Shown: positions 17,432 through 25,456 of the stretch, piece by piece
Layout: each line of letters begins with the position of its first letter
How positions within the stretch are numbered: position 1 is the stretch's first letter
Source: Nitrincola schmidtii
GTDB taxonomy: Bacteria; Pseudomonadota; Gammaproteobacteria; Pseudomonadales; Balneatricaceae
Assembly: GCF_008973715.1 (NCBI RefSeq)
Contig: NZ_WBOL01000004.1
Span: 124,001 to 188,000 of the forward strand
DNA length: 64,000 nt
Direction: 5' to 3'
Notes under the pieces: model-generated
What the model was told of the DNA's origin: nothing
What the model saw: the letters and a program-made list of their open reading frames with translations, nothing else
The model's database searches: none
Translations under genes and position numbers: made by a program

Positions 17432-18385
17432 TTACCCTCGCTTGATCCGTGGATCCATCAGTGTTTGTAGAACATCCACTAATAGGTTCAGACCAACAAA
17501 AAACATTGCCAATACCAGAATAATGCCCTGTAACAAGGGGATATCGCGCTGAAAGATTGCTGTATTCAACAAATATCCGGTGCCGGGCCAAGAAAACACC
17601 GTTTCGACCAGAATCGAGCCGCCTAACAAATAACCAAACTGCAATCCCATAACAGACAACACGGTAGGTGCGGCATTTTTAGCCACATGCAGGGCAATAC
17701 GACGTCCACGCAAGCCTCGCGCATACAACGCAGTAACAAACTCGGAGTTCAAGATCTCAGAAACCGTTGCACGAACTGTACGAGTAACAATACCCATAGG
17801 AATAAAACACATAGTGACTGCTGGCAACACTAAATGACGCAGATGCGCCCAATCTAAACGCCAGTCAGATGATCCTCCTGGACCTGCACCCATTGAAGGA
17901 AGCCAATCTAGGTGTACAGAAAAGATAATTACTAACAATAAGCCCAACCAATAGTGCGGTATAGATACTCCTGTAATAGCCAGAGCTGTCGCCAGCTTAT
18001 CAATCCAAGTACCGTTATAGATGGCCGCTAAAGCACCTAAGAGAATGCCTCCCAAAAAACCCAGCAAAGCCGCCGCAAATGCCAATAATAGGGTATTACT
18101 CAAGGCTAGGGCTATGTCACCCATGACAGGGCGCCCTGTGGCAACGGAAACCCCTAGATCTCCTTGGAGTGCTCGCTGTATCCAACTACCAAATTGCACC
18201 AATAAAGGTCGATCCATTCCGTAGGCTTGCTGTATGGCGATCACGACTTCGGCCGGTGCATCCGCTGGAATAATTGCCGTTAAAGGATCACCCGGTGCTA
18301 GGTGAACCAGTGAGAAACACACAGCTGCAACGGCTAAAGCGATTGGAATGGCATAAAGAAAACGCCGAATGATAAAGACAAACAT
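17432..18385 (-). CDS. Oligopeptide-type ABC transporter permease (DppB-like)
   Basis: 317 aa. N-terminal IRRFLYAIPIALAVAAVCF, then HLAPGDPL, the hallmark DppB start, six predicted membrane segments and the EAA loop (ALYARGLRGRRIALHVAKNA). Inner-membrane partner of the DppC-like subunit. Separated from the upstream binding-protein gene by 66 bp that hold a stable hairpin, which probably lowers permease expression relative to the binding protein. Confidence 0.9.
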   Translation of the reverse strand: MFVFIIRRFLYAIPIALAVAAVCFSLVHLAPGDPLTAIIPADAPAEVVIAIQQAYGMDRPLLVQFGSWIQRALQGDLGVSVATGRPVMGDIALALSNTLLLAFAAALLGFLGGILLGALAAIYNGTWIDKLATALAITGVSIPHYWLGLLLVIIFSVHLDWLPSMGAGPGGSSDWRLDWAHLRHLVLPAVTMCFIPMGIVTRTVRATVSEILNSEFVTALYARGLRGRRIALHVAKNAAPTVLSVMGLQFGYLLGGSILVETVFSWPGTGYLLNTAIFQRDIPLLQGIILVLAMFFVGLNLLVDVLQTLMDPRIKRG

Positions 18386-18405
18386 AATGGTTACCCGCAG
18401 TCAGC

Positions 18406-18438
18406 GAGGTGATCAACGAAAGAAGGCTTGATCACCTC
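18406..18438. terminator. Hairpin between binding-protein and permease genes
   Basis: Perfect 11-bp stem, GAGGTGATCAA (18406-18416) with TTGATCACCTC (18428-18438), 11-nt loop, directly after the binding-protein stop codon. No T-run. Such hairpins after the first gene of importer operons typically protect the binding-protein mRNA or partly stop transcription. Confidence 0.55.
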
Positions 18439-18451
18439 TATTCAAGCTGAA

Positions 18452-20092
18452 TTATTCTTCCATGTAGACAGGTGTTAAATCCTGAAACCAGCTTTTAGCT
18501 TGAACAAAACCAGCCACTTTTGGTCCCATGGCTCGTGGGCCTGTGTCATGACCTACGAACAAGAAAGGTGCATCTTCAACGAGAGTTTCATGCAACTGGC
18601 GATAGATACGAAGATTCTCTTCAGGGTCAAACGCTGTTTGCAGTTCTGCAATCAAACCATCGACTTCAACATTGTTGTAATGACCCCAGTTAAGCGACAC
18701 AGGTGCTACATTTTTCGAATCGATAAAACGAATCATCGCTGCAAAAGGATCATGAGTTGCAAAGGTGATATTGGTTGCATGGGCACCTAAAGAGGCCTGA
18801 TCAGCCGCGCCTTGACGCCAGTTATTGAACAGCGTTTCCCATACTAAGACTTCAAACTCAATCTCAATACCCACTTCTTTCAACTGCTGCTGAATCAGCT
18901 CATTCATCTGAAGAGGCTGCATTTGACCTGAACCAGACGCAGATATTAACACTTTGGCTTTGACAGGATTGTTCGGACCAAACCCTGCTTCGGCAAGCAA
19001 CGCTTTTGCAGCTTCAGGATCATAACCGATGTTAAATTCAGGCTCACCAAAGCCTGCATCGTCAGGTAATAATAGCCCTTGTGCTGGAACCATATAACCA
19101 CCGAGTAACTGCTGAATGGATTCACGATCAACCGCTAGGTTTGCAGCCTGACGTACACGCTTATCCAACCACGGAGAATCCGCTAAAAAGCTGAACTGCC
19201 ATGGCCAAATATGAGGATAACCATTGCTGGTGATCTGATAACCACGACTTTGTAACATTGGCAAGGTATCGGCCGGTGGATTCTCGATCCAATCAACCTG
19301 ACGAGACAACAAAGCATTGGCTCGAGTATTAGCTTCTGGAATTGGAATTAAAACCAAGCGATCTGCTTTTGCACGGCGAGATTCATCCCAATAGTCAGCA
19401 AATGGAATCAATTCAGCACGCTCACGTGGTACTAAAACGTCCAGTGAAAAAGGGCCGGTTCCTGAAGGGTTTTTCTCAAAGGCTTCCCAGTCACCATTTA
19501 ATGCTTCCCAGTGAGCAGGACTCGACATAAACATAAAAGGTAATTGATTGATAAACATTGCGTTGGGAGTTTTGGTCGTAATCTCTACAGTGTATTCATC
19601 CAACTTTTGAATACTTTCATAGGCAGGCAAACGAGCAACAACTTGGGCTGCTTGACGCGCATCATATTGAGGCGACTGGTCATTGAAAACCTTATCAAAG
19701 TTGAACACGACAGCATCTGCATTGAATTCAGAACCATCATGGAACGTGACACCCTCACGTAATTGAAAAACCCACTTACGAGGGTCTGCTTCATCAACAT
19801 GCCAGGCTGTCGCCAACTGTGGCACTAAGGGTGCTACCTTATCGTCTACGGAAAGATCCCAACTGACTAAGGCATCGTAAAGGGTCATACCAGTAAAACG
19901 AACACCCTCAAATCCAGAATTTGGTGCACCTGACGTCAATGGAATATCCGAAGCTGTCATTCCGATACGTACCGTACCACCCTGAGCCATCGCCGTAATC
20001 GGTATCAATGTGGCCAGCGTAGCAATGGCAAGTGATTTGAGTGGAAAAACTCTTTTCAGTGAATTGTGTGCAAAAGTTGTCTTAGATTTCAT
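18452..20092 (-). CDS. ABC transporter substrate-binding protein, family 5 (DppA/OppA type)
   Basis: 546 aa. Signal peptide with hydrophobic core LAIATLATLIPITAM ending AMA-Q, then the SBP_bac_5 fold (LYDALVSWDLS, WVFQLREGVTFHDGSEFNADAVVFN). Family members bind peptides, nickel, or other small polar compounds in the periplasm. The linked racemase and the surrounding allantoin genes suggest a hydantoin, carbamoyl amino acid or ureide substrate, which is inference only. First gene of the operon, with an AAAGGAG ribosome site and a sigma-54 promoter about 35 bp upstream. Confidence 0.9.
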   Translation of the reverse strand: MKSKTTFAHNSLKRVFPLKSLAIATLATLIPITAMAQGGTVRIGMTASDIPLTSGAPNSGFEGVRFTGMTLYDALVSWDLSVDDKVAPLVPQLATAWHVDEADPRKWVFQLREGVTFHDGSEFNADAVVFNFDKVFNDQSPQYDARQAAQVVARLPAYESIQKLDEYTVEITTKTPNAMFINQLPFMFMSSPAHWEALNGDWEAFEKNPSGTGPFSLDVLVPRERAELIPFADYWDESRRAKADRLVLIPIPEANTRANALLSRQVDWIENPPADTLPMLQSRGYQITSNGYPHIWPWQFSFLADSPWLDKRVRQAANLAVDRESIQQLLGGYMVPAQGLLLPDDAGFGEPEFNIGYDPEAAKALLAEAGFGPNNPVKAKVLISASGSGQMQPLQMNELIQQQLKEVGIEIEFEVLVWETLFNNWRQGAADQASLGAHATNITFATHDPFAAMIRFIDSKNVAPVSLNWGHYNNVEVDGLIAELQTAFDPEENLRIYRQLHETLVEDAPFLFVGHDTGPRAMGPKVAGFVQAKSWFQDLTPVYMEE

Positions 20093-20126
20093 AACAGTGC
20101 TCCTTTGAGTGTGTTAAATAACCTTT

Positions 20127-20142
20127 TGCATAACTCGTGCCA
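20127..20142 (-). promoter_or_regulatory. Sigma-54 promoter of the oligopeptide-type importer operon
   Basis: On the minus strand it reads TGGCACGAGTTATGCA: perfect -24 TGGCAC, -12 ATGC (one base from TTGC), GG-N10-GC spacing. The start point would be near 20116, 24 bp before the binding-protein ATG. Confidence 0.75.
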
Positions 20143-20263
20143 CAACATATAATATTTTTTGTATTTTCTATTGTATTCAATATTTACATGCATTTATGTA
20201 GCCAGACACAACACCTATTCATATAACCATCGATTTAAAATCTCTTAAAAACAGTCTATTGAT

Positions 20264-20309
20264 CGCACCAATTTGGATAGATTGATGTAAAATGCACAAT
20301 AAAAGTGCA
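20264..20309. promoter_or_regulatory. Paired NtrC-like sites upstream of the importer operon
   Basis: TGCACAATAAAAGTGCA (20293-20309) has both full arms of the NtrC dyad TGCAC-N7-GTGCA. CGCACCAATTTGGATAG (20264-20280) is a partial second site centred 29 bp away, about three helical turns. They lie 150-190 bp upstream of the predicted start. The divergent gap 20093-20432 also holds a near-palindrome TATTGTATTCAATA at 20169-20182 of unknown role. Confidence 0.65.
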
Positions 20310-20390
20310 ATAAACATCTTTCGCTAGCGCCTTTAATTGAACTAAATTTTTCTAATTTTTTAAACAACAGCTAGTCGAAATGTGCTTTTT

Positions 20391-20420
20391 TGTATACCTT
20401 AATATCAATTAATGTATACA
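20391..20420. promoter_or_regulatory. Inverted TGTATAC repeat before the racemase gene
   Basis: TGTATAC (20391-20397) and GTATACA (20414-20420) form a 7-bp inverted pair just ahead of the racemase start at 20433. Each half is itself the GTATAC palindrome, similar to operators of GntR/FCD repressors (TnGTnnnACnA). The GntR/FCD protein at 11219-11914 is a candidate binder. Confidence 0.4.
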
Positions 20421-20432
20421 GAGACCAATCAA

Positions 20433-21158
20433 ATGATCATCAATCTAATTAATCCCAACACTTCTGAATCTATGACATCCTGCATAGCAGAAGCAGCCCA
20501 ACTTGTTGCCTCTCCAGAGACTCATCTACGCAGTTGTCACCCTTTACATGGCGCAGCATCTATCGAAGGTTTTTTGGATGAATTGATCGCTGCAACAGGC
20601 GTCATCGAACAAATAAAACTTGGTGAAAAAGAGGGGTGCCAAGCGCATATCATTGCCTGCTTTGGTGATCCTGGGCTCGATGCTGCAAGAGAGGTATCTA
20701 ATTCCCCAGTCATAGGTATTGCTGAAGCCGCAATGCATACCGCAACCTTTCTTGGACATCGTTTCAGTGTCGTCACCAGTTTATGTCGTACCGTAGCAAT
20801 GACAGAACATCTATTGATTAAGTATGGAATGGAACATCAGTGTGCCAGTATCAGAGCCGTCGATATTGCCGTACTGGATTTGCATAATCCCGAGTCAGAC
20901 GCCTATCGGAAAATTTTGGAATCCTGCCAAGAAGCCATTCAAAAAGATAAAGCAGATGCGATTGTTTTAGGTTGTGCAGGAATGGCTGACTTACAAAAGA
21001 ACCTCACTAATGCGCTTGGCATCCCTGTGATTGATGGTGTTGCTAGCGCAATAGGTATAGCCGAAATGTTAATACGCTGCGGACTATCGACCGGAAAGCG
21101 TGGTTGCTATGCACCACCCTTAGCCAAAAAATATACAGGGTGGGCCAATAACTTATAG
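20433..21158 (+). CDS. Asp/Glu/hydantoin racemase family; hydantoin or allantoin racemase
   Basis: 241 aa from ATG 20433 (MIINLINPNTSESMT). An ATG 7 codons earlier lies inside the GTATAC repeat and lacks a ribosome site. The two catalytic cysteines of cofactor-independent racemases are at residues 76 (ACFGDPG) and 181 (LGCAGMA), the same spacing as in characterised hydantoin racemases (Cys76/Cys181) and close to allantoin racemase HpxA. It would interconvert 5-substituted hydantoin enantiomers. Because puuE, uraD and alc lie alongside, racemising allantoin to feed stereospecific PuuE is the most economical role. No hydantoinase or carbamoylase is present. Divergent from the importer operon. 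Confidence 0.82.
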   Translation: MIINLINPNTSESMTSCIAEAAQLVASPETHLRSCHPLHGAASIEGFLDELIAATGVIEQIKLGEKEGCQAHIIACFGDPGLDAAREVSNSPVIGIAEAAMHTATFLGHRFSVVTSLCRTVAMTEHLLIKYGMEHQCASIRAVDIAVLDLHNPESDAYRKILESCQEAIQKDKADAIVLGCAGMADLQKNLTNALGIPVIDGVASAIGIAEMLIRCGLSTGKRGCYAPPLAKKYTGWANNL

Positions 21159-21195
21159 CAAAATCAGTCGACTAGACTCTTGTTATTGCTTCTGT

Positions 21196-21873
21196 TTATT
21201 TAGACCAGATTCGCTCACCACTGTCTTGAGAAGCAGCCCATTCATCAACAGACTTTACTGATAAGTCAAAGTACTCTCGAGTGAGAGAATAGCCTTGACC
21301 TCCCATTCGGCCCACAGCATCCAATAACTGTTGGTCAATATGAAGTTTTTCAGGGTCACAAAGATCTTGATGGATATGCGCAAAAACTACTTCACCGAGG
21401 ACGATCTCGCCCTTCGGTCCGGTAGGTATTATCATAGTTTTATTACATTCCAAAGACACTGGAGCGTCTAATATTCTGGGTGATGGTACCAAAATACCAT
21501 TTTCTGAACTTAAACCTGCAGCGACCAATTCACTATCTTGTTCTGGAAAGGCGATAGCGCATATGCTCATTGCTTCGACAAGAGAGTTGTTAACAATATT
21601 GATCGTAAAAACACCCGTTTCTTGTATATTTCGCAAGGTATCTTTTTCTACACCATCTGCTTTTCGTTGAATACCAAAACCTACCAAGGGAGGATCAGCG
21701 GATAAAGCATTAAAAAAACTAAAAGGAGCCGCGTTAACTCTTCCAGAGTTATCAATAGTGGTTATCCATGCAATAGGTCTCGGAACAATACTACCTATAA
21801 GCACCTTGTAGCACTCATGAGGCGTTAGTTGAGAGAAATCAATTCCATAATGCGTATCGCTTTTTGATGTCAT
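21196..21873 (-). CDS. Flavin reductase-like domain protein (FMN-binding)
   Basis: 225 aa from ATG 21873 with AGGAG 6 bp upstream; the longer ORF to 21900 is rejected. Flavin_Reduct fold: IGSIVPRPIAWITTID, VNAAPFSFFNALSADPPLVGFGI, then NIQETGVFTINIVN, matching the larger DIM6/NTAB-type branch rather than short two-component reductases. Binds FMN; could reduce flavin for an oxygenase or act on its own substrate. No oxygenase lies nearby. Its start codon overlaps (ATGA) the stop of a 27-codon ORF left from a broken copy of the membrane-protein gene, so it may be read by coupling from the puuE message. Confidence 0.85.
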   Translation of the reverse strand: MTSKSDTHYGIDFSQLTPHECYKVLIGSIVPRPIAWITTIDNSGRVNAAPFSFFNALSADPPLVGFGIQRKADGVEKDTLRNIQETGVFTINIVNNSLVEAMSICAIAFPEQDSELVAAGLSSENGILVPSPRILDAPVSLECNKTMIIPTGPKGEIVLGEVVFAHIHQDLCDPEKLHIDQQLLDAVGRMGGQGYSLTREYFDLSVKSVDEWAASQDSGERIWSK

Positions 21874-21953
21874 TGAACACTCCTGTTGTTGGACATGCAT
21901 TTAAGTTTTATGAAAATTATCCGCTCAACCACGATATCTGCTCGAAGCTTCAT
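21870..21953 (-). pseudogene. 5' remnant of the unknown membrane-protein gene
   Basis: The reverse strand from ATG 21953 encodes MKLRADI, identical to the start of the 170-aa protein at 13839-14351 (a 21-bp identity, 21933-21953 with 14331-14351). It then diverges and stops at 21870-21872, overlapping the flavin-reductase ATG. It marks the right-hand junction of the inserted module. Confidence 0.7.
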
Positions 21954-21964
21954 AATGGAAACTC

Positions 21965-22894
21965 TTATTTACGAACCGGATGCTCCGCAATCCAATGTCG
22001 CGCAATATCTTCACGTCGTGTCACCCAGACACCCTCATGTGCTTGCACATAATCCAAGAATCTCTGTAACGCCTTAAAGCGCCCAGGACGACCCACTAAA
22101 CGACAATGTAATCCAACGGACATCATTTTAGGAGCATCAGCCCCTTCGGCATACAGCACATCAAAGCTGTCACGAAGATAGTTAAAGAACTCTTCCCCAT
22201 CCGCAAAACCAGTTGGTGATGAGAACCTCATATCATTACAGTCTAAGGTGTAAGGAATAACTAAGTGATGTTTCGACTCCCCCTGCGTTGTTTCAACTTG
22301 AGTCCAGAAAGGTAAGTCATCACCGTAGTAATCTGAATCGTAAAGAAAACCACCCTGCTCGACGATTAAGCGGCGAGTATTGGGAGAATCGCGACCCGTA
22401 TACCAACCCAATGGAGCCTTTCCGGTGAGTTGTTCAAAGATCTGAATCGCTTCTTTCAGATGCTGACGCTCTTTGGCCTCCGGCATCTCTTGATAGTGAA
22501 TCCATCGCAATCCATGACAGCAGATATCATGACCGAGGCGCTGAAACTCAGCCGTGACATCTGGATGACGCTGCAGTGCCATGGCAACACCAAAAATCGT
22601 CATGGGCAAACTGCGACGCTCAAACTCCCGAAGAATGCGCCAGACGCCCGCTCGCGATCCATATTCATAGATCGACTCCATGCTTAAATGTCGATCAGGA
22701 TAAGGCGTTGCACCGGCAATTTCTGACAGAAAGGTCTCTGCATGGGCATCACCATGCAACACGGACATTTCGCCACCTTCTTCGTAGTTCAACACAAAGT
22801 TAAGTGCTATACGTGCTTGATTGGGCCAACGAGGATTGGGAGGATTGGCACCGTAACCGACTAAATCACGCGGGTAGTGTTGATTATTCTGCAT
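21965..22894 (-). CDS. puuE: Allantoinase PuuE (polysaccharide-deacetylase family)
   Basis: 309 aa from ATG 22894, with AAAGGAGAAG as ribosome site; the ORF upstream of this is spurious. Opens with MQNNQHYPRDLVGYGANPP in conserved form, contains LNFVLNYEEGGE, YGSRAGVWRILREFERR, DICCHGLRWIHYQEM and YTGRDSPNTRRL, the cofactor-independent allantoinase family described in Pseudomonas. Converts (S)-allantoin to allantoate in the cytoplasm. Third gene of rpiR-alc-allA-puuE, 11 bp after allA. Confidence 0.93.
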   Translation of the reverse strand: MQNNQHYPRDLVGYGANPPNPRWPNQARIALNFVLNYEEGGEMSVLHGDAHAETFLSEIAGATPYPDRHLSMESIYEYGSRAGVWRILREFERRSLPMTIFGVAMALQRHPDVTAEFQRLGHDICCHGLRWIHYQEMPEAKERQHLKEAIQIFEQLTGKAPLGWYTGRDSPNTRRLIVEQGGFLYDSDYYGDDLPFWTQVETTQGESKHHLVIPYTLDCNDMRFSSPTGFADGEEFFNYLRDSFDVLYAEGADAPKMMSVGLHCRLVGRPGRFKALQRFLDYVQAHEGVWVTRREDIARHWIAEHPVRK

Positions 22895-22905
22895 CGACTT
22901 CTCCT

Positions 22906-23412
22906 TTACGCCCAATCAATACTACGAACCTGATCAGGCTCGAGGGTAAATTCATCACAATTCGGTAGCTGACCGCTTCGATCTACAACCAGCAATTCGT
23001 CTTCATCGGCTGTAACGATCAAAGGATGGTGCCAAACGCCGGCTGCATAGTTCACTCCTTGCGAACCATCGCTGATAAACAGGCACATTTGACTCAGGTC
23101 TGGCTGATCTCCCGGCGGTGCAACGACGATTAGAAACGGCTTTCCTTTTAACGGAATAAAGGCTTGAGAACCGAAAGGATGACGTTCAAGCATTTTAATG
23201 TCTAAAGGAAATTGATCCGCCTTGGGTTTGCGAAAAATACTAATAATCACCTGCCCATCGTCTGGACCTGTTTCGACCTGAGCCATATTGTGATAGCGCT
23301 CAGTACTACCACCATTAATCAGAAAATGACTGTGCTGTTGTCGATCAATCACTTGACCAAAAGGAGCAAAGTTTTTTGCCGTTAAAGGTTGCGGCGTCAG
23401 TTGAATCGACAT
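22906..23412 (-). CDS. allA: Ureidoglycolate lyase
   Basis: 168 aa, typical length. Contains LTAKNFAPFGQVI at the start, KMLERHPFGSQAFIPL and GVNYAAGVWHHPLI, the cupin-type metal-site segments of AllA. Splits ureidoglycolate into glyoxylate and urea, the second urea released from allantoate. Two bases after alc. The last 20 codons and the following ribosome site exist in a diverged second copy at 14398-14460. Confidence 0.93.
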   Translation of the reverse strand: MSIQLTPQPLTAKNFAPFGQVIDRQQHSHFLINGGSTERYHNMAQVETGPDDGQVIISIFRKPKADQFPLDIKMLERHPFGSQAFIPLKGKPFLIVVAPPGDQPDLSQMCLFISDGSQGVNYAAGVWHHPLIVTADEDELLVVDRSGQLPNCDEFTLEPDQVRSIDWA

Positions 23413-23414
23413 GC

Positions 23415-24416
23415 TTAGCGCCTCGCAATATGGCCTAGTAAACGTAATCGGCTAACACCCCCATCCGGGAAAATATTCAGACGCACATGGGTAATCGGGC
23501 CTAGATCCTGCAGTTCTGTGGTAAACGTATGCTCTTGGTGCATCTGAAGCTTATGTGAGGGTAGCAATTCTTTCCAGTAGAGACTTTGGGTCTCGATCTG
23601 ACTTTCGGTACCGCCTTTCACATACGCCGCCTGAATAGAGCAGCTATCGGGATAGTTACCTTTAAAGTGTAGCGTATCCACAATAATCTTTTCGACCACG
23701 CCAGGATGCCCTAACGACAGAATCACCCAATCATACCCAGGCGTGCGACGACGAGCGGTTTCCCAACCATCACCCATATTGATTCCACGACCTGGATTAA
23801 TCAGATTACTGATGCTGCCGTAATGCTCATCAGAACAGGCCAGCGCTCGACCACCGTTTAGCACAGAGACAAGATCTAACGCTTCTGTTTCGCTGACCGA
23901 TGACCAATCACGGTAAGGAATACCATAGACTCGTAAGCGAGCCACACCCCCATCAGGGTAGATATTGAAACGCAAGTGCGTCCAAGCTTGGTCGGAATGC
24001 AAGGTTTCATGCAGATGATGGCTATTGCCCTGCAAATCAACGGAATGAAGAATCTGAGTCCAGCGTGTTTGCTCATCGGGATCACCCGTTTCACAGAAAC
24101 ACGCTTCTAAAGATGCGGAAGGAGGATAGTTACCGGTAAAATAAGACGTATCGATATCAACACCTTGAATATAACCCGGCACACCTAAGCGAATAATCGC
24201 ATGATCATAGCCTTCAAAGCGCTTACGGCGACTTTCCCAGCCATCCATCCATTTACCATTGTCATCGAATACACCCTCTTTCCATACCGGTGCTTCAGGA
24301 TTAAACAACCGATTAACATCGGCAAACCAATCATCCGTGACAAAAACGGCACGTGTACCCAAACGGGCGTCGGCAAGGTTAATACTGCGTTTATAAGGGT
24401 TTTCAACGGACTGCAT
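23415..24416 (-). CDS. alc: Allantoicase
   Basis: 333 aa. Two tandem allantoicase (galactose-binding-like) repeats: the first has [16 protein letters not shown] and [20 protein letters not shown], the second [17 protein letters not shown] and [20 protein letters not shown]. Hydrolyses allantoate to ureidoglycolate and urea. The allantoicase branch (rather than allantoate amidohydrolase) makes urea, which explains the co-located urease. Starts 20 bp after the RpiR-family gene. Confidence 0.95.
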   Translation of the reverse strand: MQSVENPYKRSINLADARLGTRAVFVTDDWFADVNRLFNPEAPVWKEGVFDDNGKWMDGWESRRKRFEGYDHAIIRLGVPGYIQGVDIDTSYFTGNYPPSASLEACFCETGDPDEQTRWTQILHSVDLQGNSHHLHETLHSDQAWTHLRFNIYPDGGVARLRVYGIPYRDWSSVSETEALDLVSVLNGGRALACSDEHYGSISNLINPGRGINMGDGWETARRRTPGYDWVILSLGHPGVVEKIIVDTLHFKGNYPDSCSIQAAYVKGGTESQIETQSLYWKELLPSHKLQMHQEHTFTTELQDLGPITHVRLNIFPDGGVSRLRLLGHIARR

Positions 24417-24436
24417 GATGGCCTCTCGAAATAAGG

Positions 24437-25282
24437 TTAGTAGGATAGATTGATATCCAATTCTTCGGTTGAATCATATAACTGATTAATTTTCTCAATA
24501 CGCGCGCGGCCTTTATCTAGCTGATAATGAAGCAGCAAGTTACTGAGTAAACTCACCACACTCATGGGCAGTGCGTAGCTGTCAAAGGCAGAGATGGTGT
24601 CCAGTGGAAGTTCCAGAAACCATTTAGGTTTACTTTTCCCTAGACCGCTCTGTTCTTCACTAATTAACAACACGGGAACATTTAGTTTTTGCAACGTTTT
24701 CAGTAAGGCATTAAAACCAGCGGGGCGACGATGAAACGCCAATAACACTACGACATCCTGTGGGGTAAAATCTGCAACCTCTTCTGATACGGTCTGACCC
24801 GGTTGCGGTAACAACAAAACGGCTGGACGAATTTGAATAAGCTGTTGACGCAAATGCAGCGCAACGGGATAGCTATTGCGAAAGCCAATCACCGCAATAC
24901 GGTTAGCAGCATCTAACTGCTCGGTAATGTCCGCTAGTAACGAAGTTTGAGCCAAGGCCTGTAGACGCTTTAGATTTTTCATTTCGCTTGCAAGGTGCCG
25001 ATCGACCAAACTAGCTTCACTATTGAGTTTAGGACCCGGTAACGGCACACCGGACTGACGTAAACGACGTAAATCTTCACGCACCTCTTTAAAATTGGAG
25101 TAACCTAAGCGACGAAACAACCGGCTAATGGTTGCTTTTGATGTATCACATTGGCGACTCAGTTCTACCGAATTATAGGTTGCTAAATCATCAAGATGAT
25201 CGAGTATAAAGCTAGCTACACGTTTTTCTGTAGGCGATAGCTGATCATATTCTTGACGTATTTGTGCTGAAATTCGACGCAT
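24437..25282 (-). CDS. RpiR/MurR-family regulator (HTH_6 + SIS)
   Basis: 281 aa. N-terminal HTH_6 domain ([20 protein letters not shown], then [20 protein letters not shown]) and a C-terminal SIS fold ([32 protein letters not shown]) of the kind that binds phosphosugars or related ligands. First gene of the operon with alc, allA and puuE, so the obvious target is its own promoter and an allantoin-pathway compound is the likely effector. The ligand cannot be deduced. Confidence 0.88.
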   Translation of the reverse strand: MRRISAQIRQEYDQLSPTEKRVASFILDHLDDLATYNSVELSRQCDTSKATISRLFRRLGYSNFKEVREDLRRLRQSGVPLPGPKLNSEASLVDRHLASEMKNLKRLQALAQTSLLADITEQLDAANRIAVIGFRNSYPVALHLRQQLIQIRPAVLLLPQPGQTVSEEVADFTPQDVVVLLAFHRRPAGFNALLKTLQKLNVPVLLISEEQSGLGKSKPKWFLELPLDTISAFDSYALPMSVVSLLSNLLLHYQLDKGRARIEKINQLYDSTEELDINLSY

Positions 25283-25338
25283 GTGGTTCTCAATAAAACG
25301 AGTGATGTCACGGCATTCTGATATGAAACTGCTTTTTT

Positions 25339-25354
25339 TGCAACTTTAGAACCA
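25339..25354 (-). promoter_or_regulatory. Candidate sigma-54 promoter of rpiR-alc-allA-puuE
   Basis: The minus strand reads TGGTTCTAAAGTTGCA: -12 TTGCA is perfect, -24 TGGTTC keeps GG, and GG-N10-GC spacing is exact. The start would be near 25328, 46 bp before the gene. No convincing NtrC dyad was found between it and 25456, so it is less certain than the ureA, importer and GSIII cases. Confidence 0.45.
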
Positions 25355-25456
25355 TAAAAATATCCAATTGAAACGAAAGTTACAGAAGACAAAGCATCTA
25401 TCGTACTGGCTGATCCTAAAGAGTAGAATGTTGAAAGTTTCTTAAAGGAATTTTGA

